Positions 24,478-36,143 are shown, counted from the stretch's first letter. The stretch is DNA of 64,000 bases from Nemophila menziesii (GCA_029959085.1 JARWIR010000010.1:16885001-16949000); one strand, 5' to 3'. Numbers and translations are program-made. The notes: generated from the letters alone by a model not told the origin.

Positions 24478-25440
24478 GAAAGTGAGTGGCTAGATGAACA
24501 ACCATTCAAGAGAATCCTTGATCATGATGCACTTCAAGCAAGGTTTTTGGATTGTTTCTATCCACAAATTATGAGGAAGAAAGACCAAGTTGAACTTGAA
24601 AATTTTAAAGAAGAAGTTGATGAGAGCTTAGGGGGAAACATTGACTAGATTTCAATGATAGTTGGCAAGGTGCCCTCTTCATGGGTACACTCCTCTGATG
24701 CAGATCTCTATTTTTTATAAGGGTCTTGATCAAAGTGAAAGGTTACAAGTTGATAATCTCGGTGGTGGTGATTTTGTGTTAATGGATCCTACTAAGGCCG
24801 CACAAGCAATGGAGAAACTTACTGACATTAAAAAAGTTGGCCAGTCTTGCTAACGCAAAGAGGTGTTTTAAATTTTATTAGTGAGACCGTGATAGATGCC
24901 AAGTTTTCTACATTGGAGGATTAATTTAAATTGTTTGATATGGATGTGAAAGAAGGATTCCAAATTCATTTAAATATTCTAATTGTGTCGCTAATGATAA
25001 TGGTTGGGAGGATTGTCTAAGCAACCTAGAATCCGTGGTGTTCATATCCAATCGAGGTAACCACAATGTTGTTGATCATGGCTATTGCAACCTAACCGTA
25101 ATCATCCCAGATTCCAATGATCAAATCGTAATGGGGCGACAAATCAAGGAAATTATCAACAACGCCCCCAAGGACAAAATTTTCAACCAAGACCTCAAAA
25201 TCAATTCCAAGGAGGCCAAAAGCCCGTTCAAGATTCTTATTTTGAGAGTCATTACTCAAAAAGCACTTCCCGAATATCCATAATAAAGTACCTCACATTC
25301 TCTTACTTGATGACTCAAGGGTATTGAATTCCAATCAAGAGGCATGGAAGTCCAACAATAAGAGAATAAATGAACATTCACTGGCATTAAAAATGCTTGA
25401 AAATCAGGTATCTCAAATTTCTAACCCTATGAATATGAGG
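24478..25440 (+). pseudogene. Gag relic of element C
   Basis: Pieces read SEWLDEQPFKRILDHDALQA, then CPLHGYTPLMQISIFYKGLD and a zone of Asn/Gln, the usual gag order of Athila/Tat elements. TAG at about 24645 and frameshifts break it. The start of gag is missing because the LINE and preceding sequence intervene. Confidence 0.7.
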
Positions 25441-26470
25441 CCATAACTACCTAACAATATTGAGAACCCGCGGAAGAATGAAGAGTATAAAACGATTGTG
25501 CTAAGAAGTGGGAAGCAATTACCCTCATCTTGTACAATGGTGAAAGAGAAAGAGTAAACCTCCGAGATGAAAGAGGTAGAAGAAGACATATAAGAGGTTG
25601 TTAATGAAGTGAATGACCCGGTGATCATGAAAGAAATTGTTGAAAAGATGTTCATAGCTAATAAAAAGAAAGAAGAAGTTGTTAGTGAGAATCGACCTCC
25701 TGCACGTTTTCCTATACATGTCCAAGATAGGAAACATGACAAAGAGTACAAAAAGTTCATGAACACGGTGAAGAGATTACAAATTAATTATCCATTTGTG
25801 AAGCCATCCAAGGTATTCCAAAGTATTTGATTTTTATGAAGGAATTTATCTCCAACAAACACAAATATTTTGACGGGGAGATGGTTGGTTTGCTGGATGA
25901 ATGTCATGCTATTTGTCAAAACAGGTTGCCTCCAAAGTTGAAAGATCCCACGAGTTTCAATATTCCTATATCCATTGGTAAAGAGTGGACCATGAGAGCT
26001 TTATGTTATCTGGGTACGCGTATTAGTCTCATGCTAAATCATTATTCGAGAAGTTAAGGATTGGGCACACGAGTCCTACTACAATGGTTTTACAAATGGC
26101 GGATAGGACGTTTTCCCATCCTGGATAAAAGGTAGAGGACATACTCGTTAAGGCAGGTAACTTTATAATTTGTTGTGCTTTTCTTATTATTTCCTACGAC
26201 GCAGATAAGAATTGGCCAATCATTTTGGGAAACCATTCTTAGCCACATGGCGTACTTTGATTGATGTAGAGAATGGATAATTGATCATGAGAGTGCAAGA
26301 CAATGATGAGAAGTGTAGTGTATTCAAGGGGATGAAGTTCCCTGATCCTCTAGAAGATTGTTTCCGCTTGGACACATTAAATCAGGTAGAAAAATCCAAT
26401 CAAGGTTTTGGAAACCTATGGGTTGGAGGAGAAAGAGCTGAGAATGAAATTACCATTCAAAGCTCTTCAT
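25441..26470 (+). pseudogene. Gag C-terminus and protease relic of element C
   Basis: Reads RPPARFPIHVQDRKHDKEYK, then FNIPISIGKEWTMRALCYLG, the equivalent of the aspartic protease strand. The catalytic D-L-G is Y-L-G here. Then RVQDNDEKCSVFKGMKFP after a stop. From 26470 the frame passes into an unrelated Arg/Lys/Pro-rich stretch (GRREPRRALKRFPGNLKESG), which marks the pol deletion. Confidence 0.7.
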
Positions 26471-27119
26471 AACCTTAAAAGGGGTCGTAGAGAGCCAAGA
26501 CGGGCGTTAAAAAGGTTCCCAGGGAACCTAAAAGAAAGTGGAAAGAGATTGAAAAATCCAGATCCCCCAAAACATCCCAAAAGCGCAAGATTTTTTTGAG
26601 TGGCCCATGCGAGGTCACAAGAGTTGTTTTTGAATGGTTAGTTGAAGTTTAGACTAAGAAGGGATGCAAACCTCGCTTGGTAGAAGTTGATTGCCTTACC
26701 CACTGTTGGGGAGGCTATGTGAGAAATAATTGACCTAGAGGTAACACGTTGAACTTCAATGACGTTAAACAAAAGTGATTCTTGGGAGACAATCCATGTT
26801 TGTAATGTTTTAGCAGTTCTATTTTATGTCTTTAGTGTTTATTAGTTTGTTTTATTTATGTATATTACGTAATGATAAGGGTATGGAGTGTTTTTTAATA
26901 TGAAGGTGAGTAACCGATTGAGTTTAGGGTTAAGAAATTTGGGAATATTTGAGCTCAACAGCAGGTCTCTGTGGTACACCGCACCCTACCAACGGTGCAT
27001 CACGAGGCGCCAGACTGTCACAACGATAGACCCACGCTTAAATAGGTCAGAAAGAACTGATAATTTTGTGGTTCATCGCACCTTAACTGCGGTGCACACT
27101 ACTGGATTCGCGTGGTTTC

Positions 27120-27500
27120 GCGACGACACAGGTCGTCGCTAAACTCTCACATTTCGTCGCTAATTTGTCGTCTCTATCCCTTCGTCGCTATTTGGCCCAT
27201 TAGCGACGAATAATTGTGATTTCGTCCCTAATCACTCAGATTTTTAAACACGAGGCCTAGCGTCGGGAATTCAACGACTTAGCGACGAGACATTAACGAC
27301 GAAAGGTCGTCGCGAATTTATGAATTAGTTTTTCTTTATTTTTAATCGCTAATTTATTAAATGAATTTTCTTTTTTTTTAAATAATTTAACCACGAAATA
27401 ATAGCGACAGATTCGTCGTCGCAATTTTTTTTTTAATATTGCCGCAAATCATTATTTATTTTTTCAATTTATGTGTTAGCGACGACCTAGTTGTCGTCGC
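27120..27500. repeat. CACTA 2 subterminal repeats (TTCGTCGCTA)
   Basis: About twelve copies of TCGTCGCTA or TAGCGACGA in both orientations next to the terminus, the standard arrangement for CACTA transposase binding sites. Confidence 0.75.
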
Positions 27501-27770
27501 TATTCATATATATTATTTTTTTATTTTTTATTTTATTTATTTAAATTTTAGATTTTTTTATTTAAATTTTAGTTTTTATTATTATTTTGATTTTAAATAT
27601 AATGAAAAATTACAAATAAATAAAAATCCAAAAATAAAATACGATAATTCGATGGAAATATTAAACGTGAAGTCAAAGTCAAACGTAGTCAGAGTCAAAA
27701 TCAGAGTCAAACATACGAAATAAACTTTAAAGTCTTAAAATTATAAACCAACCAAATAAAAAAATATAAC

Positions 27771-29365
27771 TCAATCATCACTCAAGTGGTGCTCTTCTTC
27801 ATCTTCTCCTCTCTCCTCATCTTCTCTCTCTTCATCTCGTCTCTCTTCATTAGTGGGCCCGGGTTTGCTGATCGGCTGAAGTCCTTGGGCGATTCTCATG
27901 CCGTTTAACGCTTCGAAGAGAGTGTCTGCCATGCTCGGGGGTTGACTCGGCCGACTAGAAGAAGTTGTGGGCCCGGTCGATGCAGAGGATGGATCTGGTA
28001 TAGGTTCAAGTCCTTGAGCCGCGCGAAGCTCGTTCATCCCAGCCAGAATCGCCTTAAGCAGCTCCTCGTTCTCCCTGTCCGGCTGTGTAGGAGTCCTGGA
28101 TCGTTTTCGGACCGGACCAATGGTAGGCACCCAGTATTTAATCTTGGGTGGGTGTAGGACCTCCATGATAGTCTCGAGCATGGCATCCATCTACTCCTGG
28201 ACAGTAACTTCAGCTCCATCCGCTCCGGCCTGCACAACCTTCTTCTTCATCTTCTCCCGAAGAACACCCTGTAATTAGATTTCAATTTAAAAATAAATTA
28301 GATTAATAAAAAAGTAAAGTTAAAAATAAATAATTAATTTAAAGCAATTTAAAAAACAACTTACACTAGCTTTCTCCAAACGCTGGTCACGCCAGCTATC
28401 TGTAGCTGCATCGTAAGACAAGTGGTCAAAATAGCCGCTTAAAGGAGAAAACTCCATCTCCTCCTGGGTCTCATCATCCAAAAACGTCAACGACTCATTC
28501 GTCACCGTCTTCAGCTTCCCCTGGACAGTATACAATAATAAATATTAATTAGTTAAAAATTAAATTAAATAAAATAGTAAATTAAATTTTAATTATTAAA
28601 AGTTATACCTCTATAATCACCTCCCGAGTCTGGGACCAGTTCCTTGACCCTGCCTTGCTCGGAACTGTCTGCAGCTCTCGATTCTTTTTGTTTATCTCAG
28701 CCTAACTCTGTTACAAATAATAAATAAATAGTTATAAAATTAATAAATAAAGACGTATAAAATAATTAATAAATTATTTTTTTCTACCTTTTTCGCCTCG
28801 TCATCCAACATCTTCTTCGTCGCCCCCCAATGCTCCGGCAGAACATCTAGTGGATCTTCACCCGTGAAGTAGTATTCAACCTCTTAACAATCTCATTCCA
28901 ATCGTCTCGCCTCCTCCACTCCTCCAAATCAAAAAACTGGTGCAGTCGCTGCATAATTACCCCTTTGTTATGGTCGGGGACATCTGACCATCCTCTGTAG
29001 CACGGAGGAACAGCTTCTCGAACTGCATTACCTACTACCTGACCCACGTGTTTGCTATATGGGCCTACGAAATTCCACGTGCCGTCTATAACAGAAAAGT
29101 CAACTGGAATGGGCCAGCCGACTCTCTTCAGGGTCTCCTAAGCTGTCCGGATAGATGTGGAAGCTTTAGGTCTCTTCTTTTACGTTCACCTGTTTTAGTG
29201 AAAATTATTTATTAATTATATATTTTCTTAATTGAAATTATATTAATTGAAATTATATTAATTGAATTTTTTATTACCCGATGGTTGGACACAATCAGCA
29301 TTAGAACGATTAGGACCCCTCGGGGGATCGTTACCCATTCCGTCTCCGCCGTGACTCCTACCCAT
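27771..29365 (-). pseudogene. CACTA TNPA-like protein (Ptta/En/Spm type), broken
   Basis: Five minus-strand exons are visible. Exon 1 (29278-29365) starts MGRSHGGDGMGNDPPRGPNR. Exon 2 (about 29189 to 28790) gives GWPIPVDFSVIDGTWNFVGP and GWSDVPDHNKGVIMQRLHQF, the domain shared by plant En/Spm-associated proteins, then after a frameshift DVLPEHWGATKKMLDDEAKK. Exon 3 (about 28700-28610) gives KKNRELQTVPSKAGSRNWSQ, exon 4 (about 28524-28361) LDDETQEEMEFSPLSGYFDH, and the last exon (about 28268-27771) a Pro/Ser-rich linker with two repeats of GLEPI/GLQPI type and an acidic tail. Stops (TAG after GVLREKMKKKVVQ region and inside exon 2) and the frameshift make it non-functional. The protein would bind subterminal repeats during transposition. 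Confidence 0.8.
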
Positions 29366-29409
29366 AACGGAAGCCACCTATAAAATTTACTAATTAGTCA
29401 TTTAATAAT

Positions 29410-29990
29410 TATATTTTAGTCCTTATAAAACTTTATAAAATTGCAAATAAGTCCAAATTTTATAAAACTGCTAATTAACCCTAATTTTTTTAAAATTGTA
29501 TTTTTGTCCTTATTTTTTTAATAATTGCAAATCAGTCCTAATTTTTTGAAAAAATGCATTTTTGTCCAAGTTTTTTTAAAATTGCAAATAAGTCCTAATT
29601 TTTTAAAAAATTGAAATTTTGTCCAAGTTTTTTAAAAATTGCAAATAAGTCTATATTTTTTTTTTAAATTGCATTTTTGTCCAAGTTTTTTAAAAATTGC
29701 AAATAAGTCCTAATTTTTTTAAAATTGCATTTTCGTCCTATTTTTAAAAAAAATTCCAAATAAGTCCTATTTTTTTTTTAAAATTGCATTTTTATCCTAA
29801 ATTTCTTTAAAAATGCATTTTAGTCTTATTTTCTATTTAATTGCATTTTAGTCCTATTTTCTATTTAATTGCATTTTAGTCCTATTTTCTATATAATTGC
29901 ATTTTAATTCTATTTTTTATGAAATTTCATTTAAGTCTATTTTTTTATGAAATTGCAAAAAGGTCCTTTTTTTTTATAAAATTGCATTTT
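29410..29990. repeat. Degenerate AT-rich tandem repeat
   Basis: Repeats built from AAAATTGCAAATAAGTCCTA and AAAATTGCATTTTAGTCCTA alternate with T and A runs, giving a period of roughly 20-40 bp for almost 600 bp. It lies in the 5' flank of the CACTA 2 gene. No coding capacity. Confidence 0.75.
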
Positions 29991-30289
29991 AGGCCTTAAA
30001 CATACAAAATAAACATATTTCAAATAGGTCCCTATATCTTAAAAACACAATCAAATTAAAATAACACACCAACTATTACAATAAAAATACAAAAATCATA
30101 TCAAAACCCTAATTTTAAACAAAGCCCAATTACATGTTGTTTTTTAACACAAAAAAAATACCAAACATCCCAGAAATATATACATAAATCTCGGAAATCA
30201 TCAAATCATACAAACATTCATGAATTTTTTCAACCAAAAAAAAATTGTAAGTTTGATCCGGAAATTGGAACCTGTTACCTCCACTGGGA

Positions 30290-31368
30290 CTCCGTCCTCC
30301 CGCAATTCAAGGAATTCGATTCAGACCAGACGCGGGTATGATTAACCAGTTTACAACTATTGGACAGTATAGTGGTGCAGCTCGTGAAGACCTTATTCGC
30401 GCTATGTACAAGTTTATGCAAATCTGTGATGCATATGTCACCCCTGGAGTAACCCAAGAGCAAATGTACTTTCATATGTTTCATTCTTCCTCACCGGAGG
30501 AGAAAGCGAGTGGTATGATAAACAACCACACGATGCGATCTTGACTTAGGATCAACTTCAGACAGCCTTTTTAGACAGGTACTATCCTCAAAGTGTTTGA
30601 CTTAGTGGGCAATTAGATATTGTTAGTTTTTGCCAAGAGCCAGGAGAATTTGTAGGTGTTGCATGGACTCGTTTTCAATCTTTATTACGCAAGTGCCCAT
30701 TACATGGGTATTCTCTTGAATTACAGCTTGGGATATTTTATCGAAGTTTAGGTGAAGCCGCGAAAGAAAAGATAGATACTATGTGCCAAGGTGGTCTCAT
30801 GATGGTCACAACTAATCAAGCTCTGGCTATCATGGACAGAATTGTGAAGAATAAAATGAGTTGGCAAGCTTCGAAATCATCGGTTAGAACTTCTGAAAGA
30901 GGTACTTTGAATCTAGACACGGGAACTGCATTGAACGCTAAGATTGCCGCACTTGAGAACAAGATGAAACAATTATCTATGTCGAATAAAGCTGTGGTAA
31001 ACGTTGTTAATGAACCAGAATTATGTTCTAGTTGTGGAGGAGATGATCATAGCTGGGAAGAATGTGCCAGCAACCCCTAATCCGTTTATTTCGTTAACCA
31101 GTGAGGTAATTATTCAGGTGGTCAAGGGTATGGAAACCAGAACAGAAATCATCCAGGCTTTCAGTATTCGAATCCACATGGGGTAGCCAATCCAGGAAAC
31201 TATCAACAAAGGCCTCAGGAGAACAATTACCAGTTTAAATAGCAAAACCAATACCAAGGAAATCAACCTAGAGCTGATCATGACGCCTATTCCGACACAT
31301 TAGCTCAAAAGGCGCTTCCTTCTCGACCTCAAGAAGGCACAATTACCGCAAGTGAGTTAGCACTTACT
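30290..31368 (+). pseudogene. Gag of element A (5'-truncated)
   Basis: Homology begins at IQGIRFRPDAGMINQF and continues DLIRAMYKFMQICDAYVTPG. A frameshift near 30507 moves WYDKQPHDAIL to another frame, then stops occur at about 30546 and 30598. Further on CPLHGYSLELQLGIFYRSLG and a CCHC zinc knuckle, CSSCGGDDHSWEEC at 31027-31068, can be read. The Gln/Asn-rich tail (31150-31300) leads into the protease ORF. Gag would package the element RNA. Confidence 0.85.
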
Positions 31369-32331
31369 GTGGCAAAATACATGTCCGATGCAGAAAGGAG
31401 GTCAGAAAAAATCGAAAACCAGCTATCTCGATTCATGGAGGATACCCACACGAGAGAAAACAAAATGGAGGAAAAATTAAAATCACATACCGCTTCGTTG
31501 AAAATTTTAGAGAGTCAAATATCAAAGATCGCAAACAGTTTAAATATTCGAGGCCAAGTCCAACTCCCGAGCGACACAGAAATTCCTAAACAAAGGAAGG
31601 ATTGTAACACGATCAATACCAGAAGCGGTAAGATATTGCAACCCCCACCCTTCCCGATTATGAAAGAAAAAGAAGTTACTAGGAAAGAAAACCCGTTGGA
31701 GGAAGTGGAAGAGAAAGATAAAGAACCTGAAGTAGTAGAAGTGGAGAAGATTCCGGAAATTCCGAAAAAGAAAGATGTTGCAGAAACCCGTCCCCCTCCA
31801 ACTTTTCCCTCTAGAGTTCAGAAGAAAGGAGATATGGTTAAATATCAAAGATTTTTGAATAGGGTGAGAGGTCTCAATATTAACATTCCGTTGTTAGAAG
31901 CTATCAAAGACATACCAAAGTACGTGAAGTTTTTAAAGAGGGCCCTCACCAACAAGAGACCATACTGTGATAATGAAATGGTAGGATTACCTGAAGAGTG
32001 TAGTTCCATCTGTCAAAGTAAGTTTCCACCTAAGCTGCTTGATCCTGGGAGTTTTACGCTTCCAATTTTGATTGGTAGTGAGTGGAAAGGAAAAGCTTTA
32101 TGCGATTTAGGCGTGAGTATTAATCTCATGCCCAAATCAATTTTTGATACGTTGAAGATTGGAGATATGAGACCTACCTCTATGGTCCTACAAATGGCGG
32201 ATAGATCCCTCGTGCATCCTGAGGGAAGAATCGAAGATGTCCTCGTCAAGGCAGGTACTTTAGTTTTTCCTGTTGATTTTGCTATTCTTGAATACGACGC
32301 AGATAGGAATGTTCCCTTCATTTTGGGATGA
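31369..32331 (+). pseudogene. Gag-pro of element A, ends in TGA
   Basis: 320 open codons. The first 80 residues form a coiled coil (EKIENQLSRFMEDTHTREN). Residues 85-150 are Glu/Lys/Pro-rich. The aspartic protease follows from about residue 225, with ALCDLGVSINLMP carrying the catalytic Asp in a D-L-G context, and ends FILG before TGA at 32329-32331. Homology resumes directly after the stop (PFLDTGRTLIDVENGELT), so the TGA interrupts one polyprotein. Protease would cleave Gag-Pol. Confidence 0.85.
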
Positions 32332-32385
32332 CCATTCCTAGACACGGGGCGTACTTTAATTGATGTAGAAAACGGAGAATTAACC

Positions 32386-33174
32386 ATGATAATCCAAGAC
32401 GAGGAGGTAAAATTCAATGTATTTCGAGCCATGAAGTTCCCAAATGTTCCCGAATTTTGTTTCCGAATGGATATAGCAGAACACGCCACGCAAGAGGTAT
32501 TTGATTTTTTTAATTATGACGACATCTTGCAGGCTGCATTAACACTAGATTTACCGGAGATGATGGAAGAGCTTTCCGAAACAGTGGCAGCTCTTGATTC
32601 TGAGAATCCAAAGTATAGGCGTCTAGCCTACAAACCGTTACGTGATGCAGGGGAGATTGAACCTCCAAAGAAACCATCTATTGAGTCTCCCCCAAAGCTA
32701 GAAGAGAAACCACTTCCGTCACACTTGAGGTATGCATATTTAGGTACTAATAATACCCTACCTGTTATTGTTTCAGCTACTTTAACAGGTCCTCAAGAAC
32801 ACAAACTGTTGCGTATACTAAGAGCCAATAAAGAGGCGATAGGTTGGACTTTTGTTGATATCAAGGGTATTAGTCCCTCCTATTGCCAACACAAGATCAT
32901 TATGGAGGATAATAGTACACGTTCAGTTGAAGGACAGAGAAGGTTGATGCCTGCAATAAAGGAAGTGGTGAAGAAAGAAGTAATCAATCTGTTAGATGCG
33001 GGGATCATCTACCCCATAGCTAGTAGTGATTGGGTGAGTCCAGTTCAATGCGTACAAAAGAAGGGTGGTATCACTACCATCATGAAGGACAAAAATGAAT
33101 CTATACCCTCAAGAACCAAAGTTGGTTGGAGAGTATGTATGGACTACCGTGAGTTGAACAAGGCGACTAGATAA
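32386..33174 (+). pseudogene. Pol N-terminal part of element A (pro-RT linker and first RT motifs)
   Basis: 262 open codons. After the protease tail (VKFNVFRAMKFPNVPEF) comes the gypsy linker region and RT start: YCQHKIIMEDNSTRSVEGQR, LLDAGIIYPIASSDWVSPVQ and VCMDYRELNKATR. It ends at TAA (33172-33174), where an AAA Lys codon is expected; homology continues immediately after. Confidence 0.85.
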
Positions 33175-34344
33175 GAGCATTTTCCTCTTCCATTTATTGA
33201 TCAGATGTTGGACAAGTTAGCCGGTAGAGAGTATTATTATTTCTTAGATGGGTATTCCGGTTACAACCAAATTTGCGTAGATCCAGATGACCAACATAAA
33301 ACCACATTCACATGTCCTTTTGGTACTTTTGCATACCAAAGGATGCCTTTTGGATTATGTAATGCACCTGCTACTTTCCAACGTTGCATGATGGAAATTT
33401 TTGGAGACATGATTGATCGATTTGTTGAGGTATTCATGGATGATTTTTCAGTTTTAGGAGATAACTTCGATGATTGTTTGCAGAATCTAGAAAAAGTATT
33501 AATTAGATGCAAGGAAACCGATTTGGTCTTGAACTGGGAGAAGTGTCACTTTATGGTTCGCGAATGTATAGTGTTGGGACACAAGGTATCAAGTGCTGGT
33601 TTAGAAGTTGATCGTGCGAAGATTGAAGTTATCAAAAACTCTTCCCCTCCTATTTCTGTAAAAGGGGTAAGGAGTTTTTTTGGCCATGCTGGGTTTTATC
33701 GCCGTTTTATCAAGGACTTCTCTAAAATTTCAAAACCTTTGTGTAACTTACTCAAGAAGGACACCAAATTCCTTTTTGATGAAGCTTGCATGAAGGCATT
33801 CCAAGAGCTTAAAGAGAAACTTATTACTGCGCCGATTGTGCTACCACCTGATTGGAAGATTCCCTTTGAAGTTATGTATGATGCCAGTGATTCTGCTATG
33901 GGTGCGGCGTTGGGTCAAAGAAAAGATGAAGTGTTCCACTCGATTTACTATGCAAGCAAGACCTTCGCCGTTTTAGCGGTTGTTTATGCCTTTGACAAAT
34001 TTCGTTCCTATCTCCTTGGGGCGAAAATTGTTGTATTCACCGATCATTCCGCTATTAAGTACCTTATGGAGAAGAAAGACGCGAAGCCACGGTTGATCAG
34101 ATGGGTCTTATTGCTACAAGAGTTTGATTTGGAGATTCGAGATAGAAAGGGGTGTGAGAATCAGGTTGCGGATCATCTGTCACGTTTTGAAGGTTCAGAG
34201 TCGAATAGTAGTCCTGAGTTAGTTAATGAAACATTCCCCGATGAAGGTCTATTTTCTATACATGATGTTACTCCGTGGTATGCAGACATTGCAAATCTTA
34301 TTGTAAGTTACAAGGAGACACTTCACAAGATAATAAGAGATTGA
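33175..34344 (+). pseudogene. Reverse transcriptase and RNase H of element A
   Basis: The RT catalytic strand reads [10 protein letters not shown], keeping the two adjacent Asp. Other motifs are [32 protein letters not shown] and [15 protein letters not shown]. RNase H starts [15 protein letters not shown] and has [20 protein letters not shown] and [10 protein letters not shown], but about 15 codons are deleted between YYASKTF and [10 protein letters not shown], removing the catalytic Glu. A frameshift near 34310 moves the integrase to another frame (34275-34541). Confidence 0.9.
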
Positions 34345-34541
34345 TGAGCCGTGCTAAACAGTTCTTTTGGGAGGATGCTTTCCTCTACAAAGTGTGTGGA
34401 GATCAGATGGTAAGGAGATGTATACCTGAGAAAGACATTTTATCAGTGGTTGCTGGTTGTCACGATTCACCGTATGGAGGATATTTCAAAGGCAACGGCA
34501 CAACTTCTAAGGTACTACAATCTGGTTTTTATTGGCCTACA

Positions 34542-36119
34542 TGATGTCTCCCTAATTGTTCTTATTTTCGACCCTTGGGAGACATCATTTTTGGTGTTTA
34601 TTTAATTAATTTGATAGACTTTTGGACTTAATATGCAATAATCCGGAAATCCCTTTTTATTTCTAGCATTTTTACTTTATTAAACTTTTGCGCGTAATAT
34701 TGGTATTTTTAGTGTAAAGTTTACAGGTTTTAGATGTTAGCTAGGAGAGGAATCCGAGGAGAAAGTCAAATATCGTGAATTAGAGTCAAGACTTGAAGAT
34801 AAATCCCGAAGATATTATTTTTAGAGCTGAAAATCCATTTTACAGGCCATAGATTGCTGATTTCGAGGTGCTTAAGCGATGATTTAGCCGTTGACCTTTG
34901 AAGAGAAATCATTCCTTATCGAGTTACGGAACTTTAGCAACTGGAACAAGGTCAATCGGAGTTATAACGCATCGGGAAAATCCGTTTTAGTGAAGGTGTA
35001 TCAGCAGTTACGGGATTTTGGGCTTAGAATTTGGGCTTGGACATTTAATTAGTGTTTTATTATTAGGTCCAAGCCCTAATCCGTTTTTGAGCTTATAAAA
35101 GGAGTTTTTGACCTCATTATTTCTCACCTCTCATTTTTATTCTTCAATTTAAATCATCCTTAGAAGAGAGTGTCCGGAGAAGAAGCAGAAGCAAGGAAAA
35201 GAAGAAGCCCAGAGCTGGAGACTGTCTATATCTCCACTTCGCAGCCGAATCAACTCCGTAATTAGGTTCTTCTATTTTATTCTGTAAAACATTATGAACC
35301 CAATTATGTCTTTAGTTTTTGTCTTTCCGTTAATTATGAGCTAAATCCATTTAATACTTGGGAACGCATAATGGGTTAATCCCTACTTTGTTTAATTTCA
35401 TATGATTGGATTTGGGATTTCAGTAATTTAATTCAAATTGGGTCTTTTACATGTTTCTGTAATTTGTATTTATTTACTGTTCTTAAAGTAGCTAATTAAT
35501 AACAGGTATTAGTATCTAAGCTATTCCACATAGTGGCGTGTGGATCATCTTGACGGGGGGTTTAGATACAGAATTATTTACAGAATATAGGATAGAAATT
35601 ATTTGACTCTGACGAGCGTAATTAATCTTATGGCCTATTGGGTATTTTTAGCTTAATCATTCGAAGGTGGATCATAATCACCCTGACGGGGTTTGTGACA
35701 CCCTAGAATAGCTTCGTAGTCCACCCTGACGGGGTACGAAGATTCCTGAATCCCGACCTATGTTAATTTGACCAATTTGTCCCTTAAACAACATATGGAA
35801 TGAAATAGAGTTAGGAGAAATCCTTGCGTCTCTCAAGTACTGTCTGCTCATATTTGCGTCTAGTTCCATTACTTGCATTTTTACTTAGTCTTTAATTATC
35901 TTAGGAATTAGAAAACCAAACAAACATTATCAAATCTTTTATTTACATTCAAAGTGCAATTATTCATTAATTGATAAGCATTAGAGTCAACCATTCCGTC
36001 CCTGCGAACGAATCTGTTTATCACATATATTACTTGGGACAACTGTACACTTGCAGTTGTGGTTCTCTTGTCCTTATTTTTGCTTTTGTTATTATTTTAG
36101 AACACACAAAGGACCACCA
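34542..36119 (+). repeat. 5' LTR of element B
   Basis: 1578 bp, TGATGTCTCCC to GACCACCA. It begins with an 11-bp inverted repeat (34542-34552 and 34577-34587). A TATA-like CTTATAAAAGG lies near 35092. The later part carries CCTGACGGGG motifs typical of this group. A 66-codon minus frame here is non-coding shadow. Confidence 0.95.
35092..35102 (+). promoter_or_regulatory. TATA-box-like motif in element B LTR
   Basis: CTTATAAAAGG precedes a pyrimidine-rich stretch and is kept in the 3' LTR (about 41056). Element A has CTATAAATA at about 46786 in the matching place. Likely the pol II promoter that starts genomic RNA. Confidence 0.5.
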
Positions 36120-36125
36120 AGTTTT

Positions 36126-36143
36126 TGGCGCCGCTGCCGGGGA
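36126..36143 (+). other. Primer-binding site of element B (tRNA-Asp type)
   Basis: TGGCGCCGCTGCCGGGGA six bases after the LTR end. The TGGCGCCGxTGCCGGGGA pattern complementary to tRNA-Asp is usual in Athila/Tat elements. Confidence 0.85.

Larger units (their letters stand above)
23015..27096 (+). mobile_element. Ty3/gypsy element C (Athila/Tat-type), pol-less and 5'-truncated
   Basis: Contains the 3' part of an LTR (23015-23805), a degenerate tRNA-Asp-type primer site starting TGGAGCCG at 23810, a LINE insertion, gag and protease pieces to about 26460, then directly the post-pol signature GACGTTAAACAAAAG and TTCTTGGGAGACAATCC (about 26762-26800). RT, RNase H and integrase are absent. The LTR-LINE-gag part recurs at 62237-64000. 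A single polypurine-like GAGTTTAGGGTT lies near 26919. The 3' LTR is not seen because a CACTA end abuts at 27097. Confidence 0.8.
27097..30275 (-). mobile_element. CACTA transposon 2, one end missing
   Basis: Starts CACTACTGGATTCGCG at 27097, after GCA. Subterminal motifs TTCGTCGCTA and TAGCGACGA occur about twelve times in 27120-27500. A TNPA-type gene lies on the minus strand. No TAGTG end is seen before element A gag starts near 30290, so the distal end has been deleted together with the 5' end of element A. Bases 29380-29990 are an AT-rich periodic stretch; 29991-30275 hold nothing recognisable. Confidence 0.75.

Noticed and set aside
31540..32489. Long minus-strand frames across gag-pro of element A
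   Set aside because: Antisense shadows of a clearly recognised plus-strand gag-protease.
35678..35878. 66-codon minus frame present twice (also 41692-41892)
   Set aside because: It is duplicated only because it lies in both LTRs of element B; no family and low codon quality.
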